Source: JAPLMI01 sp043798375
GTDB taxonomy: Bacteria > Omnitrophota > Gorgyraeia > 2-01-FULL-45-10
DNA length: 61,753 bases
Direction: 5' to 3'
NCBI GenBank assembly: GCA_043798375.1
Contig: JAZDOS010000038.1
Span: 1-61,753, forward strand
This document shows, one piece after another, positions 39,251 to 47,494 of the stretch; the first letter of the stretch is position 1; every line of letters begins with the position of its first letter. A program made the translations under genes and the position numbers. The notes under the pieces are model-generated. The model was given only the letters and a program-made list of their open reading frames with translations. It did not search any database and had not been told where the DNA came from.

Positions 39251-40993
39251 ATGCTAACTAAACGCCAAAAACAAGTACTAGAGTACATAAAAAATTACAT
39301 TGACAAACATGAGTACGCTCCTTCTTTGGAAGAAATTAAAAAACATCTTCGCCTTTCTTCTGTTTCAACCGCCCATTATCACGTCCAGGCTCTGCAGGAT
39401 ATGGGATATCTCCAAAAAGAAATTAACCAGCCAAGGGCAATCGATGTCGTAGGCCATGAAGCTATGCTTAAAATTCCTCTTTTAGGAACAATTGCCGCCG
39501 GTCGTCCTATCGAAGCAATTCAAGAAAAAGAAACGATTGCTGTACCAACAAGTAAGCTTCCTCAATCGTCAGATATTTATGCGCTACGAGTGGTAGGGAA
39601 TAGTATGATAGATGAAAATATTAACGATGGCGATGTTATTTTAGTTAAACACCAAGAAACTGCAGAAAATGGCCAGAAAGTAGTGGCCCTGGTCGACAAT
39701 TATTCGGCTACACTCAAAAAGTATTATCGCGAACGAGGACATATTCGTTTACAACCAGCCAATAGAAATATGGAACCTATGATCTTTCAGAGTGGTCATG
39801 ATGTTGCCATTCAAGGCATAGTGCTCGATGTAATTAAGGCTTTACCCACTAGCTCGTCCAGAATATCTACATTTGACACAACAGAAAAAAACATAATCAA
39901 TTCTGTCCCAATCGCCTACCTCAGAAAGGTTTCCGGTTTTGGACAAAGGACTATCGGTGATCGGGCCAATATATTAGTGCTTGGCGATAATGCGCAGGTA
40001 TTAAAATCATTTCTCGATAATGCGCTCATTTGTGGGAAGGTAAACCTAATATATATTGACCCTCCATTTGCAACAAATCAGATATTTCGGGGTGGCATCA
40101 ATAGAACAGCTACTATTAGCAGGGGCTCATCCGATAAAATTGCTTATCATGATAAACTTACGGGAGCAGAATATATAGAGTTTCTAAGAACGAGACTCAT
40201 CTTAATGCGAGAGATTCTTTCAAATAACGGCTCTATTTATATTCATATTGATCTTAAGATGGGCCATTACGTAAAGGTGCTGATGGATGAGGTCTTTGGA
40301 CGGGATATGTTTATAAATGATATTACTCGCATCAAATGCAGCCCGAAGAACTTTTCACGTAAGGGGTACGGTAATATCAAAGATATGATTTTATTCTACT
40401 CCAAAACAAAAAAATATGTCTGGAATGAGCCGCGGGAAAAAATGTCAGCAGATGCTATAAAAAGGCTTTTCTCCAAAACCGATAAAAATGGTAGACGATA
40501 CACTACCACGCCTCTGCATGCTCCCGGAGAAACAATAAATGGTGACACAGGAAAAAAATGGAAGGGTTTAACACCTCCTCCCGGAAGGCACTGGAGATAC
40601 TCTCCCGATGAATTAACACGTCTTGATAACGAGGGATTGATTGAATGGTCCGCAACCGGTAATCCAAGAAAGATAATTTACGCAGATGAGATTGAGAAAA
40701 ATGGGAAAAAAATACAGGATATATGGGAACTCAAAGACCCGGTATACCCGCAATATCCAACTGAAAAAAACTTAGATATGCTAAAAAAAATTATCAGTGC
40801 CTCATCAAATAAAGGTGATATTGTTATGGATAGCTTTTGTGGTTCTGGCTCTACTTTATTAGCAGCAGAAATGCTGGGAAGGCAATGGATTGGGATCGAC
40901 AACTCACGTATTGCTATTTCAGTTTCTGAAAAAAGGCTTAAAAAATATAAAGACATATCTTATTCCGAGGTATTTAACCAAAAGGAGACTTGA
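39251..40993 (+). CDS. LexA repressor fused to a DNA adenine methyltransferase
   Basis: Residues 1-~197 are a complete LexA: winged helix (residues ~5-65), self-cleavage site AAG with Ala83-Gly84, nucleophile Ser118 in VVGNSMID and general-base Lys156 in ATLKKYY, the same spacing as E. coli LexA. After a linker (~198-238) comes a beta-class N6-adenine or N4-cytosine methyltransferase: catalytic DPPF at 270-273 precedes the SAM motif DSFCGSGST at 527-535, with the recognition domain between. Codon use is markedly more AT-rich than in the flanking genes, so it is probably acquired. The fusion suggests a methyltransferase that represses its own operon and that RecA-stimulated autocleavage could separate from its DNA-binding head. 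The stop overlaps the nuclease start (TGATG). Confidence 0.93.
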   Translation: MLTKRQKQVLEYIKNYIDKHEYAPSLEEIKKHLRLSSVSTAHYHVQALQDMGYLQKEINQPRAIDVVGHEAMLKIPLLGTIAAGRPIEAIQEKETIAVPTSKLPQSSDIYALRVVGNSMIDENINDGDVILVKHQETAENGQKVVALVDNYSATLKKYYRERGHIRLQPANRNMEPMIFQSGHDVAIQGIVLDVIKALPTSSSRISTFDTTEKNIINSVPIAYLRKVSGFGQRTIGDRANILVLGDNAQVLKSFLDNALICGKVNLIYIDPPFATNQIFRGGINRTATISRGSSDKIAYHDKLTGAEYIEFLRTRLILMREILSNNGSIYIHIDLKMGHYVKVLMDEVFGRDMFINDITRIKCSPKNFSRKGYGNIKDMILFYSKTKKYVWNEPREKMSADAIKRLFSKTDKNGRRYTTTPLHAPGETINGDTGKKWKGLTPPPGRHWRYSPDELTRLDNEGLIEWSATGNPRKIIYADEIEKNGKKIQDIWELKDPVYPQYPTEKNLDMLKKIISASSNKGDIVMDSFCGSGSTLLAAEMLGRQWIGIDNSRIAISVSEKRLKKYKDISYSEVFNQKET

Positions 40994-41781
40994 TGAATAA
41001 GTGGACTGAAAAAAGTGTTTACATAGCTAACTCAGATGGATATTTGGATAAGTTACAAACAGTATATCCGGTTATTCTAACTGAAGAAAGGGAAATAGAT
41101 AAAGAAATACTCGACGATTTGAAGAAAACATTTGATGCTTTAGATAATGAAAATCTTATCAAAAAATTACTGACGTTTGAAAAATTTCCAATCAAAGACC
41201 CCTATGTTGCTTTTCTGCGAAGAAATAAAGGCGAATTTATTAAGAAAAATCCAAAGACTGTAGCGCGAATTGCTGCGCAATTGTACTCATTGGGATTTGA
41301 TGAAGTCATAAAGGGCATTACAGAACCAAAAGAATTTAATCGACAGATTGGGGTGCTTTTTCGTAAACGGGTTCCTAAAATAGGCTTTCCTATGCTCCCA
41401 GAGTCAGAATTTGAAGTACATAAAGGGATATGCTTTTTATTGGGTAGCGATAATGTTTTAAAAAATTATGCCGAAACCAAGTTAGGATATGATATCGAGA
41501 AAGGTATCGACCTAATTGCAAAAGCGGGAAATGTATATTTCTTCTTAGGTGAAGCAAAATTTCTTACGGATTATGGCGGCCATCAAACGGCTCAATTTGA
41601 AGACGCTTTGCGGACAGCGTCTTTTAAGAAAAAGAACTGTATTGGGATGGCAATATTGGATGGGGTGGTTTGGATAAAGAGCGACAACAAGATGCATCGA
41701 AGAGCTTGCAGTGCAAATAAACTTATTTTATCTTCCTTACTATTAAAAGATTTCCTAATAGAAGTCGATTCTGGTAGATAA
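40993..41781 (+). CDS. type II restriction endonuclease, PD-(D/E)XK fold (predicted)
   Basis: The 262-residue protein is soluble, without signal or membrane segments. Near residue 173 a PD-(D/E)XK core is visible: GIDLIAKAG (Asp173), then FFLGEAKFL with Glu187 and Lys189, followed by a Gln-rich helix (GGHQTAQFEDAL). Combined with the one-base overlap with a methyltransferase gene and the shared AT-rich composition, a cognate restriction enzyme is the most economical reading. It resembles the family that includes Tsp45I-like enzymes in the placing of its motif, but I cannot name a recognition sequence. The start is the ATG in TGATG; a TTG one codon earlier is possible. Confidence 0.82.
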   Translation: MNKWTEKSVYIANSDGYLDKLQTVYPVILTEEREIDKEILDDLKKTFDALDNENLIKKLLTFEKFPIKDPYVAFLRRNKGEFIKKNPKTVARIAAQLYSLGFDEVIKGITEPKEFNRQIGVLFRKRVPKIGFPMLPESEFEVHKGICFLLGSDNVLKNYAETKLGYDIEKGIDLIAKAGNVYFFLGEAKFLTDYGGHQTAQFEDALRTASFKKKNCIGMAILDGVVWIKSDNKMHRRACSANKLILSSLLLKDFLIEVDSGR

Positions 41782-41804
41782 CTTTTTCTAAGTACGCGGG
41801 AGTT

Positions 41805-41824
41805 CCCCACCTGTAAGGGTGGGG
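41805..41824 (+). terminator. hairpin after the R-M island
   Basis: CCCCACC and GGTGGGG pair around a six-base loop 24 bases after the nuclease stop and are followed by TTGTTC. It could act as a terminator or mark the right edge of the island, since composition returns to the host pattern directly afterwards. Confidence 0.5.
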
Positions 41825-41851
41825 TTGTTCATAAAACAATCCATTCCTTAA

Positions 41852-43036
41852 ATGAAAAAGCTATTTTTTATCCTCGGAATAACCGCGCTTGTTTTTGCCG
41901 CAGCATTTCTCGCCTTCGAGGCAGGATTGAGGGCCTACGGCCTGTTCGACAAGAACAGGGGCCTCAAGAACTGCATGGGCGAGCCGAATAAGAAATACCA
42001 CCACGCATTTAAGCCGAATAGCCGATTCCGGCTGATAGCCCCCAAAAACGACGAGTACAATGTCGGTATCCGGATAAATAATTACGGCTTGAGGGGCGCG
42101 GATATGGAACTTAAGAAGAAACCCGGCACGAAAAGGATACTGGCGATGGGCGACTCCTTCACCTTCGGCGTCGGCGCCGAGGATGATGAGACGATACCGT
42201 ATCTCATCGGAAAATACCTTAAGGAACGGGGCGAGAATGTGGAAGTGATAAACGCCGGCATCGGCGGCTCCTCGCCGCTTTCCAATTACATGAAGGCGCG
42301 CGATGAATACCTGGAGTTCGAGCCGGACCTCGTCCTCTACTTTTTTGATTTTTCGGATCTCGCGGACGATTGGCGCGGTGAGAAGAGCCTTGTTTATGAT
42401 AAAAACGGAGATATTCTGCGGTGTGACCCGGCTTATGCCTACGGAAAACGCGACTGGTGGGCTTTTATGCGGCTTCACAGCAAGGCATGTTCGTATATCC
42501 ATAATAAGCTCATAAGGCTCTTCGGTAAGATAAGGATACTCGGTTTACGCGGTTACATTCAGGCGAAACTCGAGGGTAAGCGCGCAAAGTCGCTCATCGT
42601 GGCGCAGCAGGCGGACGAAATGAATAAGAATCCGATTGAATATGACGGTTACCTGATGATCAGGGGGCCCGACAGGATTCCGCAGGTCAAAGAACATTTT
42701 AAGCGCAATGAAAAATACCTCAATATGATAAGGGACCTTTTCGCCTCCCGGGGCATACCCATGATACTCGTGATCTATCCTTACGGCATTCACGTCGGGC
42801 CGGACATATGGAGCGAGGGAAGGGGATACTGGGGATTCGAAAAAGGCAAACTTTACGACGATTATTATGCATTCGATATGCTGGAGGATTACGCCAGGCG
42901 CAACAACATTCCCTGCATAAATCTCCTGCCGGACTTCCTGAAGGCGGGGGACGAACACCTCTTTTTTGACCTCGACGGCCACTTTACGCCCGAAGCGAAT
43001 AAGATAGCCGCAAAAGCGATCGCGTCAAAGATATGA
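41852..43036 (+). CDS. SGNH/GDSL hydrolase family protein, membrane anchored
   Basis: Has one N-terminal transmembrane anchor (residues ~4-24), then an SGNH domain with GDSFTFGVG (nucleophile Ser102), AGIGGSSPLSNY (block II) and DLDGHFTPEAN carrying the Asp/His pair near residue 375. Such proteins remove or transfer acetyl groups on surface glycans or hydrolyse lipids; the AlgX/OAT-like subfamily is common next to glycan loci. Nothing adjacent specifies a substrate. Composition matches the host genome, unlike the R-M island before it. Confidence 0.85.
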   Translation: MKKLFFILGITALVFAAAFLAFEAGLRAYGLFDKNRGLKNCMGEPNKKYHHAFKPNSRFRLIAPKNDEYNVGIRINNYGLRGADMELKKKPGTKRILAMGDSFTFGVGAEDDETIPYLIGKYLKERGENVEVINAGIGGSSPLSNYMKARDEYLEFEPDLVLYFFDFSDLADDWRGEKSLVYDKNGDILRCDPAYAYGKRDWWAFMRLHSKACSYIHNKLIRLFGKIRILGLRGYIQAKLEGKRAKSLIVAQQADEMNKNPIEYDGYLMIRGPDRIPQVKEHFKRNEKYLNMIRDLFASRGIPMILVIYPYGIHVGPDIWSEGRGYWGFEKGKLYDDYYAFDMLEDYARRNNIPCINLLPDFLKAGDEHLFFDLDGHFTPEANKIAAKAIASKI

Positions 43037-43084
43037 TAAAGAAGATTATCATAAGGGCCCGCCAAAAAATCTAGTTCCTAACCC

Positions 43085-43150
43085 TTGACAATCACGAATT
43101 ATAGGGTATACTTTGTATCACCCTGTATTAGTCTATACCAACAAAGTATA
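43085..43150 (+). promoter_or_regulatory. strong promoter with inverted-repeat operator before the HTH gene
   Basis: TTGACA at 43085-43090 and TATACT at 43107-43112 with 16-base spacing. The -10 box is part of TATACTTTGT (43107-43116), perfectly repeated in inverse as ACAAAGTATA (43141-43150). The arms flank the likely transcription start, a layout suited to autorepression. Confidence 0.7.
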
Positions 43151-43175
43151 ACTGATATTAAAAGGTGGTGTTTGT

Positions 43176-43373
43176 ATGCCAGAAGACGCTGTCTTCACGG
43201 TTCAGGAAGTGGCCACTTACCTGAGGATGCAGCCTGTTACCATATATAAACACGCAAAGGCAGGCAAGCTTCCTTGTTTCAAAGTAGGGGCCAACTGGCG
43301 ATTCAAGAAATCCACTATAGATCGCTGGATTGCTGAGCAGGAAGAAAAAGAGAATAGCAAGCGTATCAGATAA
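43176..43373 (+). CDS. small excisionase/BldC-type helix-turn-helix protein
   Basis: A 65-residue protein that is almost only a helix-turn-helix: FTVQEVATYLRMQPVTIYKH, then GKLPCFKVGANWRFKKSTIDRWI. It is the third protein of this domain type in 9 kb (see 34570 and 35115) but the only free-standing one. It has its own strong promoter, GGTGGTG ribosome site and a terminator, so it is a separate transcription unit. It may regulate itself through the flanking inverted repeat and possibly the biosynthetic cluster that follows; the latter is inference from position only. Confidence 0.88.
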   Translation: MPEDAVFTVQEVATYLRMQPVTIYKHAKAGKLPCFKVGANWRFKKSTIDRWIAEQEEKENSKRIR

Positions 43374-43407
43374 TACCCAACTTGATCATATTAAGTTGGG
43401 TATTTTG
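43372..43407 (+). terminator. intrinsic terminator of the HTH gene
   Basis: A perfect 12-bp stem AATACCCAACTT/AAGTTGGGTATT with a nine-base loop, followed by TTTTG. The stem overlaps the stop codon. Confidence 0.85.
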
Positions 43408-43427
43408 TTTATAGGGCCTAATTGTGC

Positions 43428-43457
43428 CCGTAGGGCATGTTTAAACCTGCCCTACGG
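43428..43457. repeat. hairpin CCGTAGGGCA/TGCCCTACGG before the first ketosynthase
   Basis: A perfect 10-bp stem with loop TGTTTAAACC. It ends 21 bases before the ketosynthase-like gene and could be an attenuator or a REP-like unit. Confidence 0.65.
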
Positions 43458-43478
43458 CCGGAGAAATCATAAGGATAT

Positions 43479-44720
43479 ATGGATAAAAGAATGGTAATTA
43501 CCGGAATAGGGGTGCTTGCCTCGAACGGCATCGGCAAGGACGAATTCTGGAAGGCCCTTAAAGCGGGCAAGTCCGGGGTGAAGCCTGTCAGCCTGTTCGA
43601 TACCGCTAACCTGAGGAGTAAGCTCGCGGGTGAGATAGCGGATTTCGATCCGGAGGCAATTCTCGGGCTGAAGGGCCTGAGGAATCTGGATAGGTCGACA
43701 AAACTTGCGCTTTCGGCTTCGAAAATGGCGCTTGATGACGCCGGCATCGGGTGTCCTGTAGTCGAGGAAGATACCGATATATTCGGCGTATCTTTAGGTT
43801 CAACGCTGGGGTCGGTCTGGTCCATAAGCGAATTCGATAAGGAAGGCCTGAGAGAGGGGCCGCGATCGGTCAACCCGGCTCTGTTTCCGAACACCGTTAT
43901 TAATTCGCCGGCAAGCCAGATATCGATACGGTTTAACATTCAGGGTTTTAACAGCACTATTTCTACCGGATTCTGTTCCGCTATCGACGCGATCTACTAC
44001 GCGATGAATATGATCAATTTATATGAATATAAAGTTGTTCTGACAGGCGGCGTGGAGGAGCTCTGCGAACAGACATATAAAGGTTTTCACAAGATCGGCC
44101 ACCTTGCCGGCTCCAGGCCGGGTAAAGAGGAAATTAATTGCCCGTTCGATAAAAGAAGGAACGGGATCCTGTTCGGCGAAGGCGCCTCGATCGTCATTTT
44201 AGAGGAACTCGAACACGCTAAAATCAGGAAGGCTCACGTTTATGCAGAGGTGCTGGGTTACGGCACCTCGTTCGACCCGGACAGTAAAAATATTTATAGC
44301 CCCAGGGCCATGGGCGCGGCACAAGCCATGAAGATGTGCCTGGACGATGCGCGCCTGGCGGCAGGCGATATAGGCTACATAAGCGCGACAGCCGATTCTA
44401 CGCTTGACTGCGACGCCATGGAGACCGTGGCTATCAAGAACGTCTTCGGCGATAAGGCGAAGGATATTCCGGCAAGTTCGATAAAGTCGATGGTCGGCGA
44501 GACGTTCTCGGCGTCGGGCGCGATGAATCTGGCAGGTTCGATAGGCGCGTTCGTTTACGATTTTATTCCCCCGACGATTAATTACGAAAAACCGGACAGG
44601 CGCTGCGACCTCGACTACGTCCCGAACGTCGCGCGCGAAGCGAAGGTCGAGAGGATCCTGATAGATTCCTTCAGCCCGACCGGCTCGAATTCGGCATTAG
44701 CGATAGGGCGTTTTGCATGA
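43479..44720 (+). CDS. non-catalytic ketosynthase homolog (chain-length-factor-like)
   Basis: A 413-residue thiolase-fold protein of the FabF/KAS II family. The three catalytic positions are all changed: the nucleophile cysteine position holds Phe165 (STGFCS instead of STACAS, with a Cys one residue later), the first histidine is Thr304 (SATADST for SAHGTGT) and the second is Glu341 (VGETFS for LGHTMG). Type II polyketide and aryl-polyene systems pair an active ketosynthase with such an inactive partner that shapes chain length. The matching active enzyme is at 46265. The role as heterodimer partner is inferred. Confidence 0.85.
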   Translation: MDKRMVITGIGVLASNGIGKDEFWKALKAGKSGVKPVSLFDTANLRSKLAGEIADFDPEAILGLKGLRNLDRSTKLALSASKMALDDAGIGCPVVEEDTDIFGVSLGSTLGSVWSISEFDKEGLREGPRSVNPALFPNTVINSPASQISIRFNIQGFNSTISTGFCSAIDAIYYAMNMINLYEYKVVLTGGVEELCEQTYKGFHKIGHLAGSRPGKEEINCPFDKRRNGILFGEGASIVILEELEHAKIRKAHVYAEVLGYGTSFDPDSKNIYSPRAMGAAQAMKMCLDDARLAAGDIGYISATADSTLDCDAMETVAIKNVFGDKAKDIPASSIKSMVGETFSASGAMNLAGSIGAFVYDFIPPTINYEKPDRRCDLDYVPNVAREAKVERILIDSFSPTGSNSALAIGRFA

Positions 44721-44723
44721 GAA

Positions 44724-44759
44724 AACCTCGGAGGCTGCCTTTAGGCAGCCTCCGAGGTT
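44724..44759. repeat. palindrome family with AGGYTGCC/GGCARCCT arms, copy 2
   Basis: A perfect 16-bp stem AACCTCGGAGGCTGCC with its inverse, loop TTTA, between the ketosynthase-like gene and fabG. Related to the copies at 14904 and 45521. Confidence 0.9.
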
Positions 44760-44777
44760 GAATGGTGATAGGTTATA

Positions 44778-45512
44778 ATGCTTAAAGACAGGGTTGCGAT
44801 AGTCACAGGCGGTTCCCGCGGGATTGGCAGGGCAATCGTTCTCGAACTCGTAAAGAACGGCGCCAGGGTCGTATTCACGTATCTGAAGAGCGGCGAGGCC
44901 GCCGCGAAACTGTTGGACGAGGTCAAAGAGATGAAAGGCGAGGCCGAAGCCGTCAAGTCCGATTCGCGCGAATACACCCAGGCAAAGGGCGTCATCGATG
45001 AAACGCTTAAGAAATTCGGCCGCCTCGACATCCTTGTCAATAACGCCGGCATCATAAAGGATAAGGCTTTGATGTTCATGGAGCCTTCGGAGTGGCGCGA
45101 TGTCATAGAGACGAACCTTACGGGCTATTTCAATATGGCCAAGGCCTGTATAGTTACGATGATGAAGCAGAAAAGCGGTAATATCATAAATATTTCGTCG
45201 GTGGCCGGTGTCGTGGGAACGCCGCGCCAGGTCAATTACGCGAGCGCCAAGGCCGGCATAGTCGGCCTTACCAAGTCGCTCGCCAAAGAGGTCGCTTCCT
45301 ATAATATAAGGGTGAATGCGGTCGCGCCCGGCTATATCGAAACGGACATGACGAAAGACCTGAAGAATAAAGAAGCGCTGTTGAAGCTGATACCGTCCGG
45401 CAGGCTCGGAAGCCCCGAGGAAGTCGCGAAGGTCGTTTCGTTTTTGGCGGGCGATAAATCGGATTACATAACAGGGCAGGTCATTAAAGTTGACGGCGGA
45501 TTGGCAATTTAA
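44778..45512 (+). CDS. fabG: 3-oxoacyl-ACP reductase (SDR, FabG-type)
   Basis: NADPH-dependent reduction of 3-ketoacyl-ACP to the 3-hydroxy form. VTGGSRGIGRAI is the cofactor loop, NNAG and ISSVAGV follow with the catalytic serine, and NYASAK supplies the Tyr-Lys pair. The NADPH-favouring basic residue after the loop is absent or shifted, so cofactor preference is not certain. 244 residues, normal. It is bracketed by two palindromes of the same family but otherwise fits the cluster order ketosynthase-reductase-ACP-dehydratase. Confidence 0.92.
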   Translation: MLKDRVAIVTGGSRGIGRAIVLELVKNGARVVFTYLKSGEAAAKLLDEVKEMKGEAEAVKSDSREYTQAKGVIDETLKKFGRLDILVNNAGIIKDKALMFMEPSEWRDVIETNLTGYFNMAKACIVTMMKQKSGNIINISSVAGVVGTPRQVNYASAKAGIVGLTKSLAKEVASYNIRVNAVAPGYIETDMTKDLKNKEALLKLIPSGRLGSPEEVAKVVSFLAGDKSDYITGQVIKVDGGLAI

Positions 45513-45520
45513 CCCTATAC

Positions 45521-45569
45521 AACCTCAAAGGTTGCCTTCACGGTAAGCTGACAGGCAACCTTTGAGGTT
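45521..45569. repeat. palindrome family with AGGTTGCC/GGCAACCT arms, copy 3
   Basis: A perfect 16-bp stem AACCTCAAAGGTTGCC with its inverse (45521-45536, 45554-45569). The outer bases extend the pairing with one mismatch. It lies between fabG and the ACP gene. Confidence 0.9.
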
Positions 45570-45602
45570 GGATAGGTCTCGTAGCGTGAGGAGGTGAGTA
45601 AT

Positions 45603-45851
45603 GTGCCGCAGGTGGACGATTTGATTTTGGAGAAGGAATTAAGGGATATCATCGCCAGGATCGTCGAGATAGATCCGGAGAAGATTACTCTCGAGGCCAA
45701 TTTCGTCGAAGATCTCGGGATGGATTCGATGATGGCGCTTGAGATTTTGGCCGCGATGGAGAAGAAATACAAGATCCAGGTGCCGGAAGAGAAGCTCGGC
45801 AAGTTAAAAAATCTCAAAGAGACGATAAATCTGACGAAGGAATATTTATAA
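45603..45851 (+). CDS. acyl carrier protein
   Basis: An 82-residue acidic four-helix protein. The phosphopantetheine serine is in EDLGMDSMMALEI (usually DSL). The start at GTG 45603 is chosen because GAGGAGG lies seven bases upstream; a GTG at 45594 would be too close. It presumably carries the growing chain for the neighbouring ketosynthases and is distinct from a housekeeping AcpP by the longer N-terminus and the DSM variant. Confidence 0.9.
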   Translation: MPQVDDLILEKELRDIIARIVEIDPEKITLEANFVEDLGMDSMMALEILAAMEKKYKIQVPEEKLGKLKNLKETINLTKEYL

Positions 45852-45855
45852 ATAT

Positions 45856-46278
45856 ATGCTCAACACAGAACAGATAAAAAGTCTCATACCTCAGCGCTTT
45901 CCATTTCTCATGCTTGACAGGGTCACGGATATCAAGGAGGGCGTTTACGTAAAGGCATACAAGAATATCAGTATAGACGAGGACTATTTCCGGGGACATT
46001 TCCCGGACAATCCGGTCTTTCCGGGCGCGCTGATAGCCGAAGGCATGGCTCAGGCGGCCTGTGTCCTGCTGAAAGTAAGCATAAAAGATCTCACCGCGAC
46101 GCAATTTTACGTGACGAACATAAAGATACGGTTATCCAAAGTCGTTGTTCCCGGGGATCGTCTTGAAATATTTGTAAAGACGGTAAAGATGACGCATATC
46201 GGGGGTATCTTCGAGACCGAAGCGTCGGTCGACGGCGCGCAAGTCGCCAAAGGAGAGATGACCTTTGCCTGCAAATAG
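45856..46278 (+). CDS. 3-hydroxyacyl-ACP dehydratase (FabZ-like hotdog protein)
   Basis: Removes water from 3-hydroxyacyl-ACP. IPQRFPFLMLDRV is the family N-terminus, and GHFPDNPVFPGALIAEGMAQAA carries the catalytic histidine and, in the same helix, the acidic residue. At 140 residues it is a single hotdog domain, as in FabZ. It starts five bases after the ACP stop and its end overlaps the active ketosynthase gene by 14 bases. Confidence 0.92.
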   Translation: MLNTEQIKSLIPQRFPFLMLDRVTDIKEGVYVKAYKNISIDEDYFRGHFPDNPVFPGALIAEGMAQAACVLLKVSIKDLTATQFYVTNIKIRLSKVVVPGDRLEIFVKTVKMTHIGGIFETEASVDGAQVAKGEMTFACK

Positions 46279-47482
46279 GAGAGTCGTCATAACCGGCATA
46301 GGGGCGGTATCGTCCATCGGTATCGGAAAAGATGACTTCTGGAATAATCTTATCGCCGGTAAGTCCGGGATAGGCGAAGTCGAGCGGTTCGGCACTTCGG
46401 AATTTCCGATTCACCGCGCGGGCGAGATAAAAAATTTCAGAGCCGAAGACTTTATGCCGCAGACGATCTGTAAAGCTATCGGCCGCGGTTCACAGCTTGC
46501 CATAGCCGCCGCGAAGCTTGCCCTTGAAGACGGCGATATCAATCTTAAAAAGGATGAGCGCGGGTCTATCGGTATCATTATCGGCACTACGATGGGCGAG
46601 GCGCCGTCCATAGAGATGATAGACAAGTTCTGGACGAGACAGGGCGAAGACGACGTATATCCGTCAAACGTCAGGAACTTTCCGGTGAACAACCTTTCCG
46701 ATAACGTCGCGTTCTTTTTCGGATTGACCAATTATAATTTTGTTATACCGACCGCCTGCGCGGCGGGCAACTACTCGATCGGACTGGCCTTTGACTTAAT
46801 AAGGACCGGCAGGATCGATCTCATGCTTGCCGGCGGAGCCGATCCTTTGTCCAAACTCGCCTTCATGGGATTTAACCGGTTATTCGCGATGGCGCCCGAC
46901 AGATGCCAACCTTTCGATAAGAACCGTAAAGGCATGATGCTCGGTGAAGGCGGCGCGGTTCTTATCGTCGAAGAGATGGCGCACGCCAAAAAGCGCGGCG
47001 CGAAGATTTACGCCGAAGTCTTAGGCTACGGATTGAGCTGTGACGCTTCAAACATGACGATACCAAGCGAAAAAGGTATAGCGAAGGTAATGGAGAAGGC
47101 CATAAAGAACAGCGGCATCAGGAAGGACGACGTTGATTACATATCGGCCCACGGCACGGGCACGGGCTTGAACGACAAAACTGAAACCGCGGCGATCAAG
47201 GATGTGTTCGGCGACAAGGCCAGAGATATCCCAACGAGCTCGATAAAGTCGATGCTCGGCCACACTATGGGCACCGCAAGCGCGTTAGAGGCGATAACTT
47301 GCTGTCTTGCCATGCGCGATAGCGTGATTCCGCCGACCATAAATTACGAAACGCCCGACCCGGAATGCGATATTGACTGCGTCCCGAACAAAGCGCGAAA
47401 GAAAGACGTGTGTATTGCCCTGAACAACTCCTACGCTTTCGGTGGTAACAACGCGTGTGTAGTATTTGGGAAATATAATTAG
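46265..47482 (+). CDS. 3-oxoacyl-ACP synthase II-type ketosynthase, active
   Basis: A KAS II/FabF family condensing enzyme with an intact triad: Cys165 in IPTACAAG, His296 in SAHGTGTGLND and His333 in MLGHTMG. The 405-residue protein is clearly related to the inactive homolog at 43479, so the two form a ketosynthase-alpha/beta-like pair. The start is TTG, with AGGAG eight bases upstream, and lies inside the dehydratase gene. Because the pair, ACP, reductase and dehydratase are all local, this is likely a dedicated rather than a housekeeping fatty acid system. Confidence 0.9.
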   Translation: MPANRRVVITGIGAVSSIGIGKDDFWNNLIAGKSGIGEVERFGTSEFPIHRAGEIKNFRAEDFMPQTICKAIGRGSQLAIAAAKLALEDGDINLKKDERGSIGIIIGTTMGEAPSIEMIDKFWTRQGEDDVYPSNVRNFPVNNLSDNVAFFFGLTNYNFVIPTACAAGNYSIGLAFDLIRTGRIDLMLAGGADPLSKLAFMGFNRLFAMAPDRCQPFDKNRKGMMLGEGGAVLIVEEMAHAKKRGAKIYAEVLGYGLSCDASNMTIPSEKGIAKVMEKAIKNSGIRKDDVDYISAHGTGTGLNDKTETAAIKDVFGDKARDIPTSSIKSMLGHTMGTASALEAITCCLAMRDSVIPPTINYETPDPECDIDCVPNKARKKDVCIALNNSYAFGGNNACVVFGKYN

Positions 47483-47494
47483 AGGAGAGTTGTA

